This document shows, in pieces, positions 53,234 through 61,390 of a stretch of DNA of 64,000 nucleotides. The stretch is taken from positions 2,168,517 through 2,232,516 of the forward strand of contig CP062796.1 of NCBI GenBank assembly GCA_018208355.1. The letters are read 5' to 3'. The DNA is from Candidatus Fermentithermobacillus carboniphilus. GTDB lineage: Bacteria > Bacillota > Sulfobacillia > Fermentithermobacillales > Fermentithermobacillaceae. Within the stretch, counting starts at the first letter, position 1, and each line of letters starts with the position of its first letter. The notes under the pieces were generated by a model. It was given only the letters and a program-made list of their open reading frames with translations. It made no database searches and was not told where the DNA came from. Both the position numbers and the translations under genes were made by a program.

Positions 53234-53917
53234 ATGTTCAACGTACTAGTAGCCATTGAAAAAACCTTGTGGCGAAAAGGATTTCAGGCGATCTTCGCTG
53301 CGTACAGGGACATCAAACTCTGTTACCTCGAGCCACAGATGGCGACGTTATCGAGTGAAGGAGATTATTTTGACGTCATCGTTCTAGATGACGCCGGAAA
53401 GGATAGATCTTCACTGTGGAATAGAGTTTCCAGGTGGAAAAGACGCTATCCGGGCTCGAGGTTCGTCCTGATTTCGGAGAACCTGCGTCTATCCGATATA
53501 TTGGATGGCCACAGGCTTGGGATCTGCGCGTACGTAGACGAAAAAGCCAGCTGTGAGCAATTTCAATGCGCGCTCGACGCAGCTTTCAGAGGAGACCTGT
53601 ACGTATCCTCTGTCCTTGCCAGGAACGTTCAGGGAAGGAGTTGTTCGGTTGACTCGATAGAAGAGATGCTCGACTTGAAAGGAATCCGTGCCGAACAGCT
53701 TAGCGGGCTAAGCGGGCGCGAAATGGAGGTGCTAAGGCTCGTTGCCCGGGGCATGTCTAACAAGTCTATTGCCAAGAGCCTTTTCATCAGCGAGAAAACC
53801 GTCAAGAACCACCTATACAGCATCTTCAAGAAGCTGGGGGTCAGTGGAAGGACGGAGGCTGCGATGTTCGTGGTCAAGGGTCTTTTGTCCCATGAGAATG
53901 GGTCTTTTGGTCCTTGA
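53234..53917 (+). CDS. LuxR/NarL-type regulator with degenerate receiver
   Basis: Two-domain regulator. The N-terminal receiver-like domain (about 1-120) keeps the central Asp (VIVLDDAG) and a Lys (VDEKAS), but the acidic pair after the first beta strand is replaced (VLVAIEKT), so normal Mg-dependent phosphorylation is doubtful. The C-terminal LuxR HTH (about 158-220) is intact: LSGREMEVLRLVARGMSNKSIAKSL, SEKTVKNHL. ATG 53234 with TAGGAGG upstream. No partner kinase is adjacent. A terminator follows at 54003. Confidence 0.9.
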   Translation: MFNVLVAIEKTLWRKGFQAIFAAYRDIKLCYLEPQMATLSSEGDYFDVIVLDDAGKDRSSLWNRVSRWKRRYPGSRFVLISENLRLSDILDGHRLGICAYVDEKASCEQFQCALDAAFRGDLYVSSVLARNVQGRSCSVDSIEEMLDLKGIRAEQLSGLSGREMEVLRLVARGMSNKSIAKSLFISEKTVKNHLYSIFKKLGVSGRTEAAMFVVKGLLSHENGSFGP

Positions 53918-54002
53918 TGAGACTTATATGAAATCCGATTATCTTCAGTGAAATCTCATGGTAGTTGCCGCAGATCACCCCCCGAGATGCGACAGCGACT
54001 TG

Positions 54003-54029
54003 GCCCGGGATGTCCCGGGCGCTTTGTTT
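54003..54029 (+). terminator. Rho-independent terminator after the LuxR-type gene
   Basis: GCCCGGGA (54003-54010), loop TG, TCCCGGGC (54013-54020), then GCTTTGTTT. The stem is perfect and the T-tract moderate. Confidence 0.7.
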
Positions 54030-54156
54030 ATACCAGCCTCAAATGTGGAGGTTGCTTACGTTGTTTGCGTTCATTGGGGCGCAGTATAGGAGTCTTACCG
54101 ATTCACGGAGCAGCGAAACGGCCCCATAAACATTTCGTCGGTTCGGCCCTATTGGC

Positions 54157-54162
54157 TATAAT
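54157..54162 (+). promoter_or_regulatory. Candidate -10 box for the molybdoenzyme gene
   Basis: A perfect TATAAT lies 45 bases before the start of the molybdopterin oxidoreductase gene. The -35 region is poor, so only the -10 is called. Confidence 0.35.
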
Positions 54163-54206
54163 TAATTGAGCTGTTTCCTGGATTCTGGACGCGGGAAGGT
54201 GTGGGA

Positions 54207-56258
54207 GTGGCGAAGATAATCAGGACAGCCTGTCCTTTGGATTGCTGGGATACGTGCACGTGGCTCGTGGAAGTGAGTAATGGGTCTATCAAGCGAGTCT
54301 ACGGGGATCCGGCAAACCCTTATACCCAGGGGAAACTGTGTCCTAAAGCCAGATATCAGGTTGAAAGGGCTATGGACCCCAATAGACCCGTTCAACCGAT
54401 GTTGAAGTCTCATGGCTACTGGAAAGCGATCTCGTGGGACGAAGCATTTGAGCGTTTTGCTGATGCCCTCGAGGAGGCTGTGCAAGAGTATGGCCCATCG
54501 TCCGTCTTATATTACACCGATTCGGGTTCGATGGGCCTTCTAAAGGATCTGGGACTTAGGTTTTTCCGGCGTCTAGGAAACGTGACCGAGACGATCGGCA
54601 GTCTCTGCTGGGCAGCAGGCTTGAAGGCACAAACTTACGATTTTGGCTTGCCCCTTTCCCACGAGCCCAGGGACATTCTGAATTCACGGCTTATCATAAT
54701 CTGGGGAAGAAACCCGGCTTCCACCAACATACATCTTCTACCTTTTGTGGTGGAAGCGAGGAATAAGGGAGCCAGGGTGGTCCTGATCGATCCCGTAAGG
54801 TCACCGAGTTCGGTTTTGAGCCACGAAGTGATTAGCCCTCGCCCGGGCACCGACGGGGCCCTCGCCCTCGGTCTAATAAATGAGGTTCTCAGGCAGAACG
54901 TCGAGGACGTGCCATTCATAGCTGCGTTCACGGCTGGGTTTGGGTTCTTTTCTGAAAGCGTCAAACCTTATACGGCCCGGTGGGCGGAGAAGGTCACGGG
55001 TGTCCCGGCGTCTACCATCGCGGACCTAGCTAGAGAAATGGCGACCCGGAAACCGTGCGCGGTGCTGATGGGATACGGGTTACAGCGGTACTACAGGGGT
55101 GGTAATACCGTCCGCGCAATAGATGCTCTCTGTGCTGTCACCGGAAACATCGGTATCGAAGGCGGAGGGGCAAATTACGCAAACCGCTGGATAGCGTCGC
55201 ACCTGAATCCGTTGGTGCCGCAAGTTTCATCGGATAGTCCTAAAAGATATGTCGCCAAGGCAAAACTTGAGGACTTGGCATCGCTGAAAGACCCACCTGT
55301 GAGACTCATGGTCGTAACATGCGCCAATCCGGTGAATCAGGCCCCCAATTCGCCGGCAGTGATGAAGGCAATCGCTTCCGTCCCTTTCAAGGTAACTCTG
55401 GACCTGAGATGGACCGAGACCTGTGAGACGTCGGACCTGTTCTTGCCGGTGACCACCTCTCTTGAAGATGAAGACCTGTATTTTTGCTCCTGGCATCCGT
55501 ATATCGTCTACGGGGAACGGGCGATTTGCCCTCTGGGACAAGCTTTGCCGGAGTACGTCATATGGCGGGAACTTTCCAAAAGACTCGGGTTCGGGCGGGA
55601 TTTCGAGAGAACCCCGGATGAATGGATAAACCTGGCACTGGAGCCGCTGTGGCCCTATGGTATCACAGCCGGTAGCATAAAGGGCGAACTCGTGAGATTC
55701 CCGGGATTCCCCGCCGTCCCGTATGCCGACGGAAAATTCCTAACTGCCTCCGGGAAATTCGAATTCTACTCGAAGGCCGCTCTGGCTGAAACGGGGCAGC
55801 CGGTGGCGGCCTGGCCTGTGCCGCAAGATTCGGACGGACCCGGCCGTGACTCTGACGGGCAGTATCCTCTAAGGCTCATTTCAGTGAGGAATATCCATCA
55901 CCTTCATTCCCAGTTTTACGATAAAGCGTTGTCTCCGAAGGGACTCCCCTTGGCATATGTCAACCGCAATACCCTCAAAGCGCACGGTCTCCAGGATGGA
56001 GCCGATGTCATACTAGAGTCGCCATACGGCCAGATGAGGGTTGAGGTAAGGGAGTCTGACAAAGTTAGAGAAGATGTTGTGCTCACATATGAAGGCGGAT
56101 CGGTTCTGGCAGGCAAGGGGGCTAACCTGCTTACCCCCAGCGGCGTCACTGACATGGGGTACGGCGCAAGGTATTACGACTGCGTGGTGAGGATCTTGCC
56201 GGGACCTGACCGGGGCCTTGACCGGGAGACTCGCTTATGTGAGTCTCATGTGAAGTGA
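54207..56258 (+). CDS. Molybdopterin-dependent oxidoreductase, DMSO reductase family
   Basis: Catalytic subunit binding Mo/W-bis-MGD and one [4Fe-4S] cluster. Cluster Cys are C9, C13, C17 and C45 (CPLDCWDTC, then GKLCPKA). Later segments are IIIWGRNPASTN, SSDSPKRY and the C-terminal MGD-binding region with VRNIHHLHSQ and AYVNRNTLKAHGLQDG. The Cys in GSLCWAAG aligns with the usual Mo ligand (Cys/Sec/Ser). No Tat signal is present, so the enzyme is cytosolic. GTG 54207 has GGGAAGG upstream; 683 residues. No electron-transfer partner gene is adjacent. Substrate unknown. Confidence 0.9.
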   Translation: MAKIIRTACPLDCWDTCTWLVEVSNGSIKRVYGDPANPYTQGKLCPKARYQVERAMDPNRPVQPMLKSHGYWKAISWDEAFERFADALEEAVQEYGPSSVLYYTDSGSMGLLKDLGLRFFRRLGNVTETIGSLCWAAGLKAQTYDFGLPLSHEPRDILNSRLIIIWGRNPASTNIHLLPFVVEARNKGARVVLIDPVRSPSSVLSHEVISPRPGTDGALALGLINEVLRQNVEDVPFIAAFTAGFGFFSESVKPYTARWAEKVTGVPASTIADLAREMATRKPCAVLMGYGLQRYYRGGNTVRAIDALCAVTGNIGIEGGGANYANRWIASHLNPLVPQVSSDSPKRYVAKAKLEDLASLKDPPVRLMVVTCANPVNQAPNSPAVMKAIASVPFKVTLDLRWTETCETSDLFLPVTTSLEDEDLYFCSWHPYIVYGERAICPLGQALPEYVIWRELSKRLGFGRDFERTPDEWINLALEPLWPYGITAGSIKGELVRFPGFPAVPYADGKFLTASGKFEFYSKAALAETGQPVAAWPVPQDSDGPGRDSDGQYPLRLISVRNIHHLHSQFYDKALSPKGLPLAYVNRNTLKAHGLQDGADVILESPYGQMRVEVRESDKVREDVVLTYEGGSVLAGKGANLLTPSGVTDMGYGARYYDCVVRILPGPDRGLDRETRLCESHVK

Positions 56259-56274
56259 GGGGGCTTGACTTACT

Positions 56275-56937
56275 ATGCCTGGACTTTTCGACGTGCTGGG
56301 GCCAGTCATGATAGGTCCTTCCAGTTCCCACACGGCGGGTGCAGCCAGGCTGGGAAAACTGGCGAGAATTCTTCTGGGTGAGCCTCCCAGGGCAGCGACA
56401 ATCACTCTTCACGGTTCCTTTGCCGCGACCTATAAAGGTCACGGGACGGATCTTGCCCTGGTAGGGGGGCTTCTGGGCTTCTCCACAGATGACGAGAGGA
56501 TAAGGGAAGCTTTTGAACACGCAAGACGACAGGGACTTGGCGTCACGATTAGGACGGGAGATCTCGGGAACGTCCACCCAAATACCGTGCGGTTTGACCT
56601 TGTGGGTGCAAACGGCAAGACTCTGTCGATGGCCGGGTCTTCGATAGGCGGCGGAAAAGTCGAGGTGTTTGAAATCGAGGGTTTACCTGTAAGCATCTCG
56701 GGTGAAAGGCCTACCCTGGTGGCCAGTTATCCGGACAGGCCCGGGGTGATCGCCGCCATAACGGCTGTGCTGGCCCGGGAGAGGATAAATATAGCTACGA
56801 TGAGAGTGACCAGGTCGGGTAAGGGGAAGACGGCCATCGCCGTCCTGGAGACCGACCAGGATATCCCGGAGAAAGTCTTGGACGAGGTTAGGGCCATTCC
56901 CGGCATGGACGATACAAAAGTTCTCCGTCCGGAATAG
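56275..56937 (+). CDS. sdaAB: L-serine dehydratase, iron-sulfur type, beta subunit
   Basis: Beta chain of the [4Fe-4S] enzyme converting L-serine to pyruvate and ammonia. N-terminal FDVLGPVMIGPSSSHTAGAARLG is diagnostic. A C-terminal ACT domain (about residues 148-220, TLVASYPDRPGVIAAI) probably senses serine. ATG 56275; the alpha gene follows 27 bases later. This separate two-gene form is typical of Clostridia and Bacilli. Confidence 0.97.
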   Translation: MPGLFDVLGPVMIGPSSSHTAGAARLGKLARILLGEPPRAATITLHGSFAATYKGHGTDLALVGGLLGFSTDDERIREAFEHARRQGLGVTIRTGDLGNVHPNTVRFDLVGANGKTLSMAGSSIGGGKVEVFEIEGLPVSISGERPTLVASYPDRPGVIAAITAVLARERINIATMRVTRSGKGKTAIAVLETDQDIPEKVLDEVRAIPGMDDTKVLRPE

Positions 56938-56964
56938 GACGTTTGCTGCAGGAGGAATGCTTCC

Positions 56965-57861
56965 ATGCTGCTTTCGGAACTTGCGGCTAGGGCGAAGAGC
57001 GAGGGCGTGAGCCTAGGACAGATGGCGGTGAGGCTTGAGAGTATCGAAGCGGGGGTACCTGCCGAAGTCATAACCGCCAAGGTCCGGAGTATGCTGAAAG
57101 TCATGAAGGAAGCCGTTGAAGAGGGACTCAGAGATCCCGCCCGCCGTTCGAGGAGCGGCCTTTCAGGCGGAGACGCGGCCAAAGTGGCCCGCCGCCTAAC
57201 TCTGGGGAAGTGTTTTCCGGGAAACGATCTCCTGGCAAGGGCGATCTCATATTCTTTGGCTGTTTCCGAAGTCAATGCCTGTATGGGGAAGATCGTGGCT
57301 GCTCCGACGGCCGGTTCGTGCGGCATAGTTCCCGGAACCTTCTTCGCGCTCAAGGAAGCACTTTCCCTGGAAGACGAGGCGCTTGTAGATGCCCTGTGTG
57401 CGGCCGGGCTCGTGGGCCAGGTAATCGCGGAGAAAGCGACTCTCTCGGGAGCAGAAGGCGGGTGCCAAGCCGAGTGCGGTTCGGCGGCCGCGATGGCGGC
57501 GTGCGGACTGACTCAAATGGGCGGAGGCACTCCTGAAGATTGTATCCACGCTGCCGCTCTGGCTTTGAAGGGCCTCATGGGGCTGGTGTGTGATCCGGTT
57601 GCGGGGCTCGTAGAAATCCCGTGTGTAAAACGAAACGCCACGTCTTCTGCAGTTGCTATTGCCAGCGCAGAAATGGCGCTTTCAGGCGTCCGGAGTTTCA
57701 TTCCGCCGGATGAAGTGATATCCGCCATGGCGCAAGTAGGCAGGAGCATACCCGAAAGCCTCCGGGAGACATCGCGGGGAGGGTTGGCCGCGACCGAGAC
57801 CGGGCGGAGCGTGGCTTCAAAGTTCGGTTCTGTTTCCTCAACCCTGGACCGTCAGGGGTAA
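56965..57861 (+). CDS. sdaAA: L-serine dehydratase, iron-sulfur type, alpha subunit
   Basis: Catalytic alpha chain with the [4Fe-4S] cluster that acts on L-serine. Cluster or active-site Cys occur in TAGSCGIVPG, GGCQAECGSAAAMAACG and the later VKRNA-containing ...GLVEIPCVKRN segment. 298 residues. ATG 56965 behind AGGAGG. Its 3' end overlaps by ten bases the convergent small membrane gene. Together with sdaAB it feeds serine from peptide breakdown to pyruvate. Confidence 0.97.
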   Translation: MLLSELAARAKSEGVSLGQMAVRLESIEAGVPAEVITAKVRSMLKVMKEAVEEGLRDPARRSRSGLSGGDAAKVARRLTLGKCFPGNDLLARAISYSLAVSEVNACMGKIVAAPTAGSCGIVPGTFFALKEALSLEDEALVDALCAAGLVGQVIAEKATLSGAEGGCQAECGSAAAMAACGLTQMGGGTPEDCIHAAALALKGLMGLVCDPVAGLVEIPCVKRNATSSAVAIASAEMALSGVRSFIPPDEVISAMAQVGRSIPESLRETSRGGLAATETGRSVASKFGSVSSTLDRQG

Positions 57862-58025
57862 AACCCGTGCTGGTAAAAATAATAAAGGGTCACCGCTGTA
57901 GATGTGACCGCCAGGACGAAACTCCAGAAAGCCCCGGCCAGGTTACCATCCCTGAACAGAGTGAATGCCCACGATAAAGTGTATATCCCCACGATTATCG
58001 CAGAAATGATTCCGGCAAGATGCAT
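57852..58025 (-). CDS. Small two-helix membrane protein
   Basis: The last 57 codons of a minus-strand frame make a compact hydrophobic protein with two membrane segments (LAGIISAIIVGIYTLSWAF and WSFVLAVTSTAVTLYYF). ATG 58025 has CGGAGA about a dozen bases upstream. The frame can be extended to 58202, but that part is polar, unlike a conserved protein, and overlaps the opposite gene start. Family not recognised. It overlaps the 3' end of sdaAA. Confidence 0.6.
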   Translation of the reverse strand: MHLAGIISAIIVGIYTLSWAFTLFRDGNLAGAFWSFVLAVTSTAVTLYYFYQHGFYP

Positions 58026-58188
58026 ATTATCAGTGTCTCCGGATGAGGGCGCCTGAATACCTAGTGCTCCCCGGATTAAATCGCTAGACCGGGGCGGAAC
58101 AGGATGCAGAAAAGATCGCACAGACATCAGGATTAAGCAGGGCGTGGCCACCCGGTTACGCCCACGCCATTTATCTCCGAACCAGGTG

Positions 58189-58641
58189 ATGAAAATGGTC
58201 AAGCCTTATCCTGATGGGTTCTACTGCTCTAAGATTTGTCAGAGCCAATGCTGCAGGAATGTCGATATCTATGTACTAAAAAGTGAGGAGATCAGCTACG
58301 AGTTCTGGAAGGCAAACTATCCTAGTTTAGGCAGGAAGACTTGCGGATGTTTGGATGCTGAGGGCTTGTGTAGCATACATGAAGGGCCGAGACCCCTGAT
58401 CTGCAGGATCTATCCTTACTTCATATACCAGGGGGGAATCATGGCCAGTCTCAACTGTAAGTATGTGAGCGAGGTGGTTTTACCGAGCCTCACAAGTCAC
58501 GTGGTCAGAGACAGAGTCTTCAAGCAAATCCTGGAGTATCTCACACTGGAGTGCTCGGACGAGCAGGTAGTGGAGATCGAGGATAGATTAAGACAGTGCA
58601 AAGGGGTATTCCTGCTTATCAGGGGGAATCTCGATGCTTGA
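58189..58641 (+). CDS. YkgJ-type cysteine cluster protein
   Basis: Small protein of the YkgJ (CxxCxxxxC) family, presumed to bind zinc or an iron-sulfur cluster. Cys residues include CSKICQSQCCR, CGCLDAEGLC and the conserved RPLICRIYPYF. Starts possible at 58144 (GTG), 58186 (GTG), 58189 (ATG) or 58195 (ATG); AGGTG just upstream favours the last group. About 150 residues. Function of the family is not well known; no partner gene is evident here. Confidence 0.88.
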   Translation: MKMVKPYPDGFYCSKICQSQCCRNVDIYVLKSEEISYEFWKANYPSLGRKTCGCLDAEGLCSIHEGPRPLICRIYPYFIYQGGIMASLNCKYVSEVVLPSLTSHVVRDRVFKQILEYLTLECSDEQVVEIEDRLRQCKGVFLLIRGNLDA

Positions 58642-58807
58642 TTTGGGGGATTCCTTTCGCCCTTTTCAAGTAATTTTGAGACAGTTTAGGTCTACGGTCA
58701 TCCTGGCGAGGAGATAGAGAATGGGCCCGCAGGTACTAGTCTAATCTGAGAGAACGTGGTAGATTGAGTAGTGGGATTGGCAAAACTCTACGTAAAGGAG
58801 TGTGGGT

Positions 58808-59866
58808 ATGAGAAAGGTTATATCGACCTTGGTGGTGCTGTCTTTGGCTCTTCTCACCTTGGCCGGATGCCAAAGTGGTCCAACGATAGCGAAAATAGGT
58901 CTCGGGCACATCACCTCTATTAGCAAATCCACCGATCTTACGGTAGACAAGGACGGAAATGTGGTACCTCCAGTAGCGCAGGTAGATACCGTTATTGCGG
59001 CAGTTGCGTTCGACAAGAACGGCAAGGTTGTCAAGGTGACCATAGATACTGCTCAGACTAAGGTGAATTTCGACAAGGACCTCCAGATTACCTCCGATAT
59101 CAAGGCAGAAGGCAAGACTAAGGTTGAGCTCGGCGACCAATACGGCATGGCCAAGGCATCCAGCATCAAGAAGGAATGGTACCAGCAAATAGCTGAACTC
59201 GAAAAGTGGATGGTCGGAAAAACAGTCGATCAGATCAAGGCCATGAAGACCAAGCAGCGTGATGCCGCTCACCCGGCGGTTCCTGATGTTCCGGAACTTA
59301 CATCTCTTGTCACGATAACGGTTCAGGACTACATCGCTGCGGTGGAAGAAGCGTACAAGAACGCCGTTGAGGTTCCCAAGGGTGCTGCCACTCTAGGTCT
59401 GGGGCATATTGTAAAGACCGACAAGTCGGTTGGTTACTCCAAGACAGATACCGCCGAAACGCTTCCCGTTGCCCAAGTGAACACAACGATGGCTGCCGTC
59501 GCATTTGACAAAAACGGCAAGGTTGTGCGCGCTCTAATAGATACCGCCCAGACAAAGGTTCAGTACGATAAGGACGGTAAAGTAACTTCCGACAAGACCG
59601 CTCCGGTCAAAACCAAGAAGGAACTCGGCGACCAATACGGCATGGCTAAAGCATCCAGCATCAAGAAGGAATGGTACCAGCAAATCGCCGAACTCGAAAA
59701 GTGGATGACCGGAAAGACCATAGAACAGATCAAGGCCATGAAAACCAAGCAGCGTGACGCCGCTCATCCCGCTGTACCGGATGTTCCCGAACTCACGTCC
59801 CTCGTAACCATAACTGTTGAGGATTACCTCGCTGCCGTCGCCGAGGCCTATCAGAAGGCAAAGTAA
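58808..59866 (+). CDS. Lipoprotein with two tandem copies of an FMN-binding-like domain
   Basis: The signal peptide ends in LTLAGC (Cys about 21), so the protein is lipid-anchored outside the cell. The rest is two copies of a domain of about 165 residues (roughly 26-190 and 195-352). Each begins with GLGHI, has AQVDT or AQVNT, AAVAFDKNGKVV and IDTAQTKV, then LGDQYGMAKASSIKKEWYQQ, and ends in an acidic helix. I recall similar domains in uncharacterised clostridial proteins related to the FMN-binding fold. The usual ApbE target motif (SGAT type) is not seen. ATG 58808 lies six bases after AAAGGAG. The next gene is ApbE. Cofactor binding is inferred. Confidence 0.85.
   Translation: MRKVISTLVVLSLALLTLAGCQSGPTIAKIGLGHITSISKSTDLTVDKDGNVVPPVAQVDTVIAAVAFDKNGKVVKVTIDTAQTKVNFDKDLQITSDIKAEGKTKVELGDQYGMAKASSIKKEWYQQIAELEKWMVGKTVDQIKAMKTKQRDAAHPAVPDVPELTSLVTITVQDYIAAVEEAYKNAVEVPKGAATLGLGHIVKTDKSVGYSKTDTAETLPVAQVNTTMAAVAFDKNGKVVRALIDTAQTKVQYDKDGKVTSDKTAPVKTKKELGDQYGMAKASSIKKEWYQQIAELEKWMTGKTIEQIKAMKTKQRDAAHPAVPDVPELTSLVTITVEDYLAAVAEAYQKAK
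59129..59860 (+). repeat. 495-base period duplication within the lipoprotein gene
   Basis: The sequence CTCGGCGACCAATACGGCAT occurs at 59129 and again at 59624. The following 85 or so bases differ at only a few positions; identity then declines toward the ends. Proteins copies share the whole domain, so this is an in-frame domain duplication, partly homogenised. Confidence 0.9.
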
Positions 59867-59903
59867 GGCATATAAACCAGTATAGTTTTACGGGTTTAGG
59901 ATT

Positions 59904-59937
59904 TGAAGGCTCCTGCATCGACATGCGGGAGCCTTCA
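59904..59937 (+). terminator. Perfect 15-bp stem-loop after the lipoprotein gene
   Basis: TGAAGGCTCC-T-GCAT, loop CGAC, ATGC-G-GGAGCCTTCA forms an unbroken 15-pair stem with one T-G wobble. Only a short T-poor tail follows, so termination may be partial, allowing some read-through to apbE. Confidence 0.7.
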
Positions 59938-60081
59938 ACATTTGGCGCTGCATGTGGTGTTGCTGCACCACGGTGTTTTGCCATGGTGGCGTGCCGTAAT
60001 ATCGCGGGTTAGTGGCGCAAAGAACCGAGAGCCCTTGCCATAGAGAGAATGCTAAGTTAATGTAGAAAACTGGTGATACTA

Positions 60082-61188
60082 ATGAAAAAACCTCCCGCAA
60101 AATTCGCGGTAACAGTCGCGGTGATCCTTCTGGCTTCGACAGCTTTTCTGGTGCTCCGGAGCCTGGAACCCAGGTGCAAAAAATACACCGATAGCTTCTT
60201 CGATACTTTTGACACTGTTGTCACAGTCGTAGCGTATACGAAGGACAGGCAAGAATTCGACATGTATTTCCAGAAGATTCACTCGCGTTTCCAGGAGCTT
60301 CACAGGTTGTATGACATATACAACACCTACGAGGGCATAAACAACATTAAGACGATCAACGACAACGCAGGCGTAAAGCCGGTTAAAGTAAATAAGGAAA
60401 TAATCGACCTCATCTTGTTTGCTAAGGACTGGTACAAGCGCACAGGCGGGAAGACCAACATCGCTATGGGTTCAGTGTTGCGGATATGGCACGACTACCG
60501 CGAACGGGGTCAGGATGACCCGGCGAATGCAAAACTGCCTCCCATGGAGGCCCTCTTAGAGGCTGCAAAACACACCGACATAGATAAGGTCATCGTGGAT
60601 ACCGAAAACAGTACTGTGTATCTGGCTGACAAAGAGATGAGTTTGGATGTCGGTGCAGTAGCGAAAGGCTACGCAACCGAAATCGTGGCTAGAGAGATCG
60701 CTGCCGCAGGGCTTAAGTCGGGCATGATAAGTTCAGGAGGCAATATAAGGACCATCGGCACACCCCTTGATGGCAGGCGCGAACGATGGAGTGTGGGCAT
60801 ACATGACCCCAGGAAATCTATATTCTCCGAAGAGGATAGCCTGTTAGGCATCGTTTACGTCGGTGATGGTTTCTCGGTTGCAACCAGCGGCGGTTATCAG
60901 AGGTACTATATCGTCGACGACAAGGTATACCATCATCTCATAGACCCCAAGACATTGATGCCCGCAAATTATTACCTTGCGGTTACTGTAGTTGCCCAAG
61001 ATGCCGGCGTGGCGGATTTCATGTCAACGACGTTATTTTTGCTTCCCTATGACAAAAGCCGGTCGCTCGCTGAAAGCCTGGACGGTGTTGAAGCTGCGTG
61101 GGTGATGCCTGATGGCAGTGTGGAGGTCACCGACGGTATGAAAGCTCTTATGGGCGGCCACGATGCATCGGGGACAAAGCAACGATAA
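60082..61188 (+). CDS. apbE: FAD:protein FMN transferase ApbE
   Basis: Membrane-anchored enzyme that attaches FMN from FAD to Thr/Ser of target flavoproteins outside the cell. An N-terminal hydrophobic segment lies at about residues 8-27. ApbE motifs include the FFDTFDTVVTV start, LDVGAVAKGYA, SSGGNIRTIG, the YQRYY...HHLIDP segment and the metal-site ADFMSTTLF. ATG 60082 is preceded by GGTGA; GTG 60073 is in frame too. It follows the duplicated lipoprotein, its likeliest partner in this window. Confidence 0.94.
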   Translation: MKKPPAKFAVTVAVILLASTAFLVLRSLEPRCKKYTDSFFDTFDTVVTVVAYTKDRQEFDMYFQKIHSRFQELHRLYDIYNTYEGINNIKTINDNAGVKPVKVNKEIIDLILFAKDWYKRTGGKTNIAMGSVLRIWHDYRERGQDDPANAKLPPMEALLEAAKHTDIDKVIVDTENSTVYLADKEMSLDVGAVAKGYATEIVAREIAAAGLKSGMISSGGNIRTIGTPLDGRRERWSVGIHDPRKSIFSEEDSLLGIVYVGDGFSVATSGGYQRYYIVDDKVYHHLIDPKTLMPANYYLAVTVVAQDAGVADFMSTTLFLLPYDKSRSLAESLDGVEAAWVMPDGSVEVTDGMKALMGGHDASGTKQR

Positions 61189-61390
61189 CAGGCTATTTCC
61201 GGCGGACCCTGGTCATCTCCCGGTCGTATGCGTCGGGGACAAAGTAACCATAACGCTGGCGAACCCCAGATGAAGTCTCCCAGAAGGGCAAGCGCCCAGG
61301 GATACTTCCTGTTTAAGCCGGAAATCTTACATTTTCCCTGGAATTACCCTCGAAAAGGAGAAGGCATACTAACTCCTGGAGGTGTAGAAC

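Noticed and set aside
53948-54169. 73-codon plus-strand frame between the LuxR-type gene and the molybdoenzyme
   Set aside because: It reads straight through the terminator hairpin at 54003-54029 and has no convincing SD or homology.
58808-59866. Classical ApbE flavinylation motif in the duplicated lipoprotein
   Set aside because: No SGAT-type acceptor sequence was found in either repeat, so covalent FMN cannot be claimed from sequence.
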